From positions 2,598,335-2,628,334 of the forward strand of contig CM022670.1 in assembly GCA_012295275.1 (NCBI GenBank): a stretch of 30,000 nt of DNA. Direction: 5' to 3'. The notes beneath the pieces were generated by a model, which was not told where the DNA came from, searched no databases, and was given only the letters and a program-made list of their open reading frames with translations. The translations under genes and the position numbers were made by a program. Each line of letters starts with the position of its first letter. Position 1 is the stretch's first letter. This DNA comes from Chrysomallon squamiferum (taxonomy: Eukaryota > Mollusca > Gastropoda > Neomphalida > Peltospiridae). Below, in pieces: positions 22,124 through 30,000 of this stretch.

Positions 22124-22640
22124 CTTAGAACACTAATGTGTTTGCAAAGAACCGGTCTACAAATAACCGACAGTTTTCTCAAAATAACCGTGATTCTGAG
22201 AAAACCACTGTTTGTGCAAAACGCCTCTCTTCTGAATTAAAACTGCTAACGATATTTTTCTAACATTATCGTAATCCTTGTGAACCACTACGGTCTAAAA
22301 ACACTGCCACAGATATTTTTTTTCAAAATAATAAGAAAGCCTCTGAATTTGTAGGATACGAGACTACAAAACCGCCACGGACATTTTACTAAATTCTTTA
22401 TCGTAAATCTTAGAAAAGACTGAGTTTGCAAAACGCCAATACTACTATCGCGTTTTCTCTAAAAATGATCGTAAAATCTTACAAAAAGCACTGTGTGTTT
22501 GTAATACGCCGTCTAAAAATCACTGCAAAAGATGTTTTTCTCGAAATTGTCGTAAATGTTAGAAAAGCACTGACTCGCTAACAGGCCGCCACTCTACAAA
22601 AACAAAGCTGCAGATACATTTCTCGAATTATTCGTAATTA
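22124..22640. repeat. Degenerate 65-82 bp tandem array, about seven units
   Basis: Units start near 22124, 22196, 22277, 22342, 22410, 22478 and 22558. Each shows the order TTAGAAAA(G)CACTG, then TTTGCAAAACGCC, then CTACAAAAAC.CTGC, then AGATATTTTTCTC, then AATTATCGTAAAT, with losses in some copies. Copies have diverged strongly by substitution and small indels, so this is an old array or a decayed satellite fragment. There is no coding frame. Confidence 0.85.
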
Positions 22641-23260
22641 CTTAATTCAATTGTCAGTTGTTTGTCATTCACGTGTCCTATTTGAATAATCCAGACTTAG
22701 AATGCTTTGTTTTCTTTTCTTAGTTTTACGACAAATATATATTTTAGACGCTTTAGCCCGAGGTAATAATTTTATGTCCATTTCTGACGTTTTATTCGGA
22801 TTTCTCTCTTCAAAGGGCCTTTTATTTTTATTTTTGGAATATGACGTTTACGTGCTGATGTAGAATGAAAAACAGAAACAATGAATGTAAGTGTATATAC
22901 GTAAGTTGTTTTTGCTCGATTTGTAATTTTAATTTTTAATATGCATCAATGTGAATAAATAGGCATATATGGAATTTCAATGTATTTATTTACGACTGCC
23001 TTTATAATATATATATATATGTGTTTCTGTGTATGTGCGTGCGTACGTGCGCGCGCGCAAGTAAATAATAATTAATGAATAAAAAATAAATAAATGGAAG
23101 TTAATTAGCGGTATATCTGCATGCATGCGTGATGTTTGTGTGTTAGTTTGTTTGTGCTGATCTGGTACCGGTCGACTTATTCGTTGGTCGAAATTCTAAG
23201 ATCAAACCATAAATTAGTCTACTGGTTTTAATTGTAAGGAAATCATTAAATGAAACTCGT

Positions 23261-23262
<2 letters not shown>
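22641..23262. other. Upstream sequence, no gene recognised
   Basis: AT-rich with a TA run near 23009-23020 followed by a GCGTGCGTACGTGCGCGCGC patch at about 23037-23056. Nothing else recognised. Confidence 0.5.
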
Positions 23263-23263
<1 letters not shown>

Positions 23264-23299
<36 letters not shown>

Positions 23300-23301
23300 T
23301 A
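23264..23301. repeat. (TA)n microsatellite
   Basis: About 30 bp of TA followed by AATATATAT. Confidence 0.95.
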
Positions 23302-24559
23302 AAAATTAAACTTTGTTTAAATAAACAAGAGATTTATGCATTAGTTGTGCCTGGTTCACCAGTTCACGTAAGAAATAATTGTATCTATATGTTGATCTGT
23401 TTTTACTCCATCGGTTCAAACATTTACAAAATTTTTAGAAAAAAAAAGTACTGTTATAATAACTTCACATAGACATCACTTGGATTGGCCACTGATTTAA
23501 GATTTATTGATAATATATTTAAACAGGCGAATAAAAATAAAGCGATTTTTATGAATGATCAATGGGGTGTGGCCAGTGTTTGAATTCAGATCCATAAAAT
23601 GAGATTATTTTTGTTACCGGAGCCGTCGTAGCCTGATACTCTTCATACACCTGCCAGCTGACGTATACGCTTGGTACAACTTGAGATCCGCTCAGGCTAG
23701 GTAGATTTGGGGAACAAATAAAAATCTGTCTGATATTTAAAATTACTAGCCAACATTAAAAATGATTTAAACTTGTATTATAGGTGCGCCAATTTTAAAG
23801 TAATTCAGAATATTGACAAAACAGTTTTCAGCTTTTGTGGTTTAAAATAAAGAGTAGATTATAAATGAAATCTGATGACATTTTACTTTGCAAGAACGAA
23901 CATTAATTTGATTAAAAGGCAATTTTAAGTTAATGGTTTATTGTTTTGTGTAACGATATTTTAAAAAGGAAATACATTAAAGATTTTTTTTATGTTTTCT
24001 TGATTACAAATAAAACGGTAGAACATACCATAGACTTCAGTACAGCAGTATTAGGCAGAGGCTAGAACGAGAAAAAAGTACTGACATGGAATGAGCGTGC
24101 GATCCAACATATTTCAGACATTCGCTATACAAAAATTAGCTGAGGCCCTGTAAACCATTTAATTTATAATATAAAAAACAATTTCCGTCAATACACAGAA
24201 AAATATCATCCACGCGACTAAATTATTTTTATTCTATTAATTTTTACGAAATTGTTTAAGTTCAGAATTTTTGATAAGTAAAATAAAAGAAAAGGATCAT
24301 TAAACAAATAAAAAGAAAAGGAAAGAATAAAATAGAATAAATAAATAAAAATATTACTATTTTACCTGTTAATTAATCATAAAATTTTATTCAGTATAAT
24401 TTTATAGTTTCTACAAAAACTCACTTACGGTGTGTGTGCGTTCATTATAAGAAAACACAAAAAATACCATCCATTTTTTAAAATTATATATATATATTTA
24501 ATATACATAGACTCAATATCACGCTCTGTAAAACTCTCAAAGAAGCCATCATTCAGTTT
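23302..24559. other. Upstream sequence, no gene recognised
   Basis: Mostly AT-rich. A more complex stretch at about 23560-23720 could be a decayed repeat element, but no diagnostic motif was found. A TA run lies at 24485-24498. No gene supported. Confidence 0.5.
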
Positions 24560-24900
24560 AACATTAATTTATATCAAGATCATCACAGGCGCCAACATCT
24601 TGTTGACTTAAAGCTTTACAAAATATTGTTATATTAGTCAGACTGTCGTAGACTGCTTTACGAAAGTCGAGTCGCTTAAGAGGTTTACGTCGTGCGCACG
24701 TCGTGTACACGTCGGGGTCGGTTCGGGGTGAGACGTCTACGGCCCAGCCACGAGCGGACGTCGTGAAGCGGGTGGAAGAAGATGGGGTGTCGCGGTACGG
24801 GTATCGGTGACAGCCGAACTCGTAAAAACTGCTCCAATCAAGATCTGAGTAAATCAAACAAGCGATAGGCCCGCCTCGACAATACCCGTATCATGACATC
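24560..24900. promoter_or_regulatory. CpG-rich patch with five ACGTC motifs
   Basis: A sharp compositional island in AT-rich DNA. ACGTC occurs at 24687, 24698, 24709, 24733 and 24758, three times as ACGTCGTG. The first three are spaced 11 bp apart. A minus-strand open frame (24564-24857, 97 codons) spans the patch but has no recognised domain. It could be a remote promoter or enhancer, an exon of an unrecognised gene, or a noncoding RNA promoter. Confidence 0.4.
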
Positions 24901-25263
24901 TGATAAAAACAGCATCTTAAAGTCAAACAAGATCCATAAAAACGGGAAACGTTCGAGGTTTTGTATAAATCGTAATTAAGCTTCATGAATATCGTTGTGA
25001 AACTGTATATCGGTGTTGATGAACCGATAAGAAGTGAAACAAAAATATGTTTTTAAAAATGGTTTTAGACTTTTTTTTTTTTTATATATACGAATTCATT
25101 ATCTCTATTTTTCTTTCTTTGGATATGTGATACAGACGTTATTTGACTCTTCAGACAAGTTATTCATACTGAGTCAACAGTTTCTAAGTTTCGAAATATT
25201 TTATAGTTTTGTTTGGTAGTAAATATTTTATTCACCCATTCATCTACTAGTCCAAACATCTAC
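24901..25263. other. AT-rich upstream sequence, no gene recognised
   Basis: AT-rich DNA with a T run at about 25071-25083. The plus open frame at 25034-25219 is Phe-rich and not supported. Confidence 0.55.
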
Positions 25264-25273
25264 GTATGTGTAC

Positions 25274-25305
<32 letters not shown>

Positions 25306-25465
25306 CTATGTATGTATATATGTATGTATGAATGTATGTATGAATGCGGGTATATTATATATATGTACGTACATACGTACGTATGCATGTATGTATATAT
25401 ATGTATAGAATGTATGTATGTAGGTATATATGTATATCTGTATGTTGTATTGGTGTATGTATATA
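25264..25465. repeat. (GT)n then (TATG)n microsatellite
   Basis: GT at about 25274-25299, then TATG/TATA variants with a TACGTACATACGTACGTATG core at 25365-25384. Confidence 0.95.
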
Positions 25466-25899
25466 AACAAAGTAAGTGCTTAGATATAAACCTATTATCA
25501 ATAATTAAATTAGTACATAACTGATACATAGTCAGAAACTATGTTTATAACCAGAAAGATGAAAAAAATCAGTTAAAATGAAAATGTCCAAAGTGTTTAT
25601 TTAATCTGACACAAACAAATGCGTACGTTACTTTGAAAGTACAACCTGTAGACAGATCCATTAATTTTTAACAAACATCTAAGTAACGAATTCCTTTCTC
25701 AATGATAATTATTTTTAATTTATAATTATTAAGTTCTGGCTTGTCTGTCACTTTCCATTTACATACCTTTAATATGAATACCCGATCGCGAAGACTTATA
25801 CCAATTTATCATGGAAGGAATTTTCTTAATATTACAAAATAAATTGTCGAGCTCTTTGAAGTCGTATTCTGATACAGTGGACATCGTTGTCGTTAAATT
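25466..25899. other. Upstream sequence, no gene recognised
   Basis: Ordinary AT-rich sequence without repeats or open frames of note. Confidence 0.5.
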
Positions 25900-26580
25900 A
25901 ATATAGTCGGTTTATCCGCCTTCTCCGTTCTTTTCTTGTCTCCCGATACTCAGACAACAGCCGCAAAACCATTAACAACTGATGCCTTTTTGTTCGTAAG
26001 ACAAACTTTGGTTAATCAGCGCCCTGTTAATCACCAAAGCAACCCCCTTTAGCCAAAGAGGTTTATAAAGTTGAACCACGGAAGACCCGGCTGTCTCCGC
26101 GTGTCCCAGAGCTCGGAGGCAGCAATGTCGATCTCTCTCCTCTCTCTCTCTCTCTCTGATTGTTAAACTGCGGTCCGACTCTATCAATTACAAAAGCACT
26201 CGGCAACTGGTTGGCGTAATCCTGTTACTAATGCAGTGTCCCCCAGTGTCAAGAGTTATTTCGTGGACACGATAATAAATCGGAATTCCTCATTACGTCT
26301 CCGCCATCTATAAATGCGATCGAGACGGTGGATGGTCCGTATTAAGGGTTTTTCCATAACTGTCAGACCATTTTCCTATTATCTATGGCCAGCATATGGA
26401 ATGGATTCCTGAAAGCGGAACCATAAACAGTAATGCAATAGACGCATGCTCATTTAGAGCAATTTATGAAGAGGGGAAAACAAATGGCATTTTCTCCGAC
26501 TAAGAGCGAAAGACGACATTACTGAAAGGTCGCCCGAAGGCGCCATTTCTTGTTGGCTTTTTTCGCGGCTTTTGTCGTGT
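25900..26580. promoter_or_regulatory. Large high-complexity island, candidate conserved regulatory element
   Basis: This is the longest repeat-poor, near-balanced stretch outside the exon, broken only by a CT tract at about 26131-26158. It holds paired GTTAATCA words near 26012 and 26027, CATATG near 26393, a GGCGCCATTTC (YY1-like) site at 26539-26549 and a TTTTCGCGG (E2F-like) word near 26560-26568. No open frame is convincing. Regulatory role is inference. Confidence 0.4.
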
Positions 26581-26689
26581 ATATTGAAGTATGTAATTAT
26601 AAATGAAAAAAATAAAAAAAAAGAATAGAGAAACTGAAAGAAAAAAATATATTCTGTAGTAATGGAAAATATAAGTTGTAAAATTCTTA

Positions 26690-26842
26690 ATAATAATAAA
26701 AATAATGTTGATGATGATGAAGATAATAATGATAATAATAACGAGGATGAGGATACAATAGCAATAATAATAATAATAATGATGATGATGATAATGTTAA
26801 TGATAATAATAACACTAATAACAATAACAATAATAATAATTT
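26690..26842. repeat. (AAT)/(GAT) trinucleotide tract
   Basis: AAT, GAT and AAC triplets, with an Asp/Asn-rich then Ile-rich fake translation. Confidence 0.93.
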
Positions 26843-27179
26843 AAATGTTTAAAGCTAGCTTTTATTTATTTATTTATTTATTGTTTTTTGAGGTTCGTTT
26901 TAGTCACATATGTGGAGTTTTTTTTAGTCTGTTAAATCTAAATCATGTTATTAAAAACTTGATCTGAAATGAAAATAAAATAAAATTTAGACACGTCCTG
27001 GATCAAGTTCAGTGATGGAAGATCATCAGCCTGACAAACAGACGTACGTACGCTCGCTGTAACCCTAGCCTCTGTGCGTGTTTCCATTGTCAGTACACAC
27101 CTTCACCTCGGTTAATGCTACACGTGTCATTCAATTCTTTAGGTTTTGTCACTGAAAAAAAAAAAAAAAGAAAAAGAAA
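26843..27179. other. Upstream sequence, no gene recognised
   Basis: TTTA run at 26862-26881, a complex stretch at 26990-27150 with ACGTACGTACGC near 27043-27054, and an A run at about 27154-27169. Confidence 0.5.
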
Positions 27180-27560
27180 ATGATTCGTTTTGTGATTGTT
27201 CTTTTTCTTAAATCCTCTTGTCTGCAAGAAAATGATTCAGCAAACATGAACAGTAATTTTATTTTTCCGTATTTTAACCTATACGAAGAATGTAAGGAAA
27301 TAAGAACAAGCCATATGTATACTACTATCAAATCATTTGAAGAAATAATAACTATTTCATTTATTCCAACAGACAACCCTGCATTAATCAAGCTTCTTGA
27401 GACGAATTCGAGAAGAAGGATAATCCCTAAGCGGTTTTCGCCAATGCTGTTTCAAACGGTATTGGGTGTTGTCGACAACACGTACTGTCGGGTTAGCTGG
27501 GTAACACCCGAAATCCATCATTCTCAATTACTGCACCCGTCTTTTCTACGGTAATCATTT
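27180..27560 (+). other. 124-codon open frame, unrecognised and doubtful
   Basis: An ATG-to-stop frame at 27180-27554 has mixed, non-repetitive composition. It starts with a hydrophobic run (residues 2-10) that could mimic a signal peptide, but has no domain I recognise. A GGTAATC near its end (27550-27556) resembles a weak donor. The segment also carries a 16 bp palindrome (27466-27481), which may fit regulatory DNA better. It may be a chance frame; I do not call a CDS. Confidence 0.2.
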
Positions 27561-27841
27561 CAGGATAAAATAGACTTCAATCAATTCCGCGGGGTCAAAG
27601 GTAATCTATTTTATCTGTTTGTGCCTTCTTCTAGAAAGATTGCAGCGCATGTAATTATTCAGTTCGAATTACAAAGGAATAAATCATGGAGACGTTTGTT
27701 ATGAAACTGATACGGGTAGGTTATGCTCACAGTGAACATGAACGCTGCGCCTTCTTAAGATTTACTAACTTTTTCTCTCTTTCTTTTGAGCGAGTGAAAT
27801 AGCTAAGTGCAGGGTTATGTCTAATAGCTGACGGAAGAGGG

Positions 27842-27844
<3 letters not shown>
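27561..27844. other. Upstream sequence, no gene recognised
   Basis: Moderately complex AT-rich DNA leading into a GA tract. Confidence 0.5.

Positions 27845-27924
<80 letters not shown>
27845..27924. repeat. (GA)n microsatellite
   Basis: About 80 bp of pure GA. Confidence 0.98.
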
Positions 27925-27927
<3 letters not shown>

Positions 27928-28239
27928 AGAAACAAGGGGAAACGAAAAAAATGGATTCAAAGATTTTTTTTTTTTTTTAGAACTGTATTTTCGAAAGTAA
28001 CATTATTTTTATATTTGCTGTTCTACTACAGGATAATCTGTTACTGGAATCGGAATCAAGACTAGAATGAAACACAGAACTAAATACAATTGTGACATCT
28101 AGAACTCATCGATGTCCAAAATCTGAAATCAAATGAAGTCCTGGTGCCTGGAATCAAAATGAAGTCCTTACGACTTCATCAAGCAAAATTGTATTCGCTT
28201 CACAGCAAGGGTAATAAAATATTTGTTTTATTAATCATT
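27925..28239. other. Upstream sequence with short direct repeats
   Basis: Contains a T run at about 27964-27978 and a repeated AATCAAA(A)TGAAGTCCT (about 28126-28142 and 28152-28168, about 26 bp apart). No gene. Confidence 0.5.
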
Positions 28240-28740
28240 ATCGTCTGCCACGAATGAATCCGGCAGTCCGATGATTACGTAGAACGGTGCGCAGCGGAGG
28301 GTGAAAGATACCACAGAATATCGACCGGAAACAAAGTATTATTAAAAGAGGACAAAATATTATTAAAGAGAACATTCAGCGTCTTGCACATTGAACCAGG
28401 GTAATAAAAGTGATGTGCTATCTTATTGGTTCGGTGGCTATCATATTCCCAGTTCAAATAGTTACAGATACGGGCCAAAGTAATAAACATTCATTGGTGA
28501 ATAATAAAAGCGTATCGCGGAGAACTAAATAAAGATTAGTTGTGGTTTTGTTCAGGGGAACGGTAAATAAGCTTCGCGCGTACGAGTCCGGTATTCGTAT
28601 GCTTCGTAGTTTTCACTGATTTATTGTTTGGTAATGAAAGCAGTTTCTGATAACGCGAGCACTGCCGCAGTACGTTTATCGTTCCAGAAAACACGAGAAA
28701 TATCTCAGATATTAGTTTTGATGAGTCGTTAGGGTTTGAT
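28240..28740. promoter_or_regulatory. High-complexity island, candidate regulatory element
   Basis: About 500 bp almost free of microsatellites. It carries a duplicated AAAGTATTATTAAAAGAG / AAAATATTATTAAAGAG pair at about 28335-28375, a RUNX-type TGTGGTTT near 28541, and CpG-bearing TTCGCGCGTACGAG near 28573-28586. No coding potential; function inferred. Confidence 0.3.
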
Positions 28741-28990
28741 CATTTTTTTTCCGTGTTGTTATTAAATATTCCTTTTTTTTTTTTTTTAAAATATTTAATA
28801 AATATTCATAAGTAAAAGTACTTATACTTGTGATTATTATTTGTTTGCTGATTTATTTATTTTACTGAAATGATGTTTTAATTAAATCGTCTTTGTCTTA
28901 AGTTAATTCTTAATACGACATAATATCTAACAAATTTCTATTATTAATAATCATTAAAGAATTTAAATAGATAACTAATTATTAATAATA
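28741..28990. other. AT-rich upstream sequence, no gene recognised
   Basis: T runs at 28743-28750 and about 28771-28788, then AT-rich DNA. Confidence 0.6.
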
Positions 28991-28997
28991 CATTCCC

Positions 28998-29030
<33 letters not shown>

Positions 29031-29101
29031 TATATACATATATACATACATAAACACACATACATATACCTGTACATATTTACGTATCTTTCTACATATA
29101 A

Positions 29102-29137
<36 letters not shown>

Positions 29138-29160
29138 TATATAATTACATACCAACACAC
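28991..29160. repeat. (TACA)n / (CA)n / (TA)n compound microsatellite
   Basis: TACA and CA arrays with a TA run at about 29129-29142. Reverse open frames are Met-Tyr-Val-Cys artefacts. Confidence 0.96.
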
Positions 29161-29394
29161 ATACGTAAAACCTACAAACATATTCAGTTTCAACAATAAC
29201 TAGCAAACAGTATGATATTAAACCTGGCATGACCCCAGATCACTGATGAAAAAATCAAACAAAAATATAAAAAAATATCAAACAAACAACCAACAATGTT
29301 CACGCAAACTCAATATCACACCAAAAACACAGTTCCAATAAACACCTTTTCCCGTCCTGTTTTGTAATGCTTTGTAATCTTAATACGAATGTGA
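29161..29394. other. A-rich upstream sequence, no gene recognised
   Basis: ACAAA-rich DNA without recognised features. Confidence 0.5.
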
Positions 29395-29645
29395 CAAATA
29401 CGACTTCCATAATCAGCGAGCGAGCTGGTATTTGGCAAATCAATTTCGCCGACCGTGCTTCTTTAATAATGTGCAATTTATTACCACGAGTGTGATGCGC
29501 ATTTCAGAAATGCACATCATTATTATTAATACAAACATCGTTCCATTATCGCTTTAATAACGTGCTGTTAGCTCGTTCGCAGGGAATGGCGAAATTCCTC
29601 AACTCCAGTTTGTTAATGGCAGTATTAATATCTGGTCGTACCAGT
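29395..29645. promoter_or_regulatory. Compact high-complexity island with inverted repeat and duplicated homeobox-like motif
   Basis: CTTTAATAA(T/C)GTGC occurs at 29461-29474 and 29552-29565. An imperfect inverted repeat GATGCGCATTTC (29494-29505) / GAAATGCACATC (29507-29518), 11 of 12 paired, holds POU-like ATGC words. Further ATTAATA words follow. Likely a regulatory element by appearance; unproven. Confidence 0.35.
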
Positions 29646-29650
29646 GACTG

Positions 29651-29666
29651 TAATAATAACAATAAC

Positions 29667-29730
<64 letters not shown>

Positions 29731-29732
29731 GA

Positions 29733-29766
<34 letters not shown>

Positions 29767-29845
29767 GTAATAGTAATAATCATCATCATAATCATAATAA
29801 TAGTAATAATAATCATAATAATAATAATAACAACAACAAAAAAAA
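29651..29845. repeat. (AAT)n microsatellite
   Basis: About 190 bp of AAT with AAC, AGT and ATC interruptions. It gives poly-Asn and poly-Ile artefacts on the two strands. Confidence 0.97.
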
Positions 29846-29965
29846 CAATAAACGAAATAATAATGCTCATGATAATGATGATGATGATATTATATATATA
29901 AACAATATATAACAATCTAAGGTGTGTAATTATATTTGCTGTTTGTCAACAATGTATGTATGACA

Positions 29966-30000
29966 TATCTGAATATCTGTATCTGTATCTGTATCTGTAT
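29966..30000. repeat. (TATCTG)n hexanucleotide array, cut by window end
   Basis: Tandem TATCTG copies run to the last base; true extent is unknown. Confidence 0.9.

Noticed and set aside
28743-28788. T runs as Pol III terminators or retroposon tails
   Set aside because: Homopolymer runs are common throughout, and no element body or internal promoter was found beside these.

Overview
This window looks like animal (eukaryotic) nuclear DNA. It is AT-rich, has no operon-like gene packing, and is crowded with long simple-sequence repeats: GA/CT, TATG, AAT/TTA, CTA and AAAT tracts, homopolymers and several minisatellites. One convincing protein-coding exon is present. A degraded tRNA-Arg-like SINE relic plus this density of microsatellites suggests a mollusc, possibly a cephalopod. 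That assignment is inference and rests on no diagnostic lineage-specific gene.

The gene is on the minus strand at 9998-10473. It encodes the N-terminus and essentially the whole SKI/SNO/DAC (dachbox-N) domain of a Dachshund/DACH transcriptional cofactor. It opens at an ATG preceded by an in-frame stop and closes at a textbook GTAAGT donor (9997-9992) in phase 2. The exon and its upstream flank (to about 10640, with a second patch at 10800-10860) form the main GC- and CpG-rich island, taken as the promoter and 5' leader.

Layout relative to the gene: 1-9997 is downstream and is read as the beginning of a long first intron; the next dachshund exon is not in the window. 10640-30000 is upstream of the start codon and is read as 5' intergenic DNA. 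No other convincing gene, rRNA or functional tRNA was found. Nearly every other open frame is the translation of a microsatellite.

Between the repeat tracts lie islands of higher-complexity sequence (2790-3180, 13060-13300, 14870-15100, 16130-16440, 19120-19460, 24560-24900, 25900-26580, 28240-28740, 29395-29645). They are candidate cis-regulatory elements, which would fit the known gene-desert and enhancer landscape of DACH genes, but this needs cross-species alignment. The most distinctive non-gene structures are a degenerate seven-unit 65-82 bp tandem array (22124-22640), three younger minisatellites (5078-5322, 14688-14870, 18241-18420), a roughly 300 bp CTA triplet array near the promoter (11429-11745), a CpG-rich patch with five ACGTC motifs (24687-24765), and a 16 bp perfect palindrome (27466-27481). 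No prokaryotic-type system, CRISPR array or intact mobile element was found.
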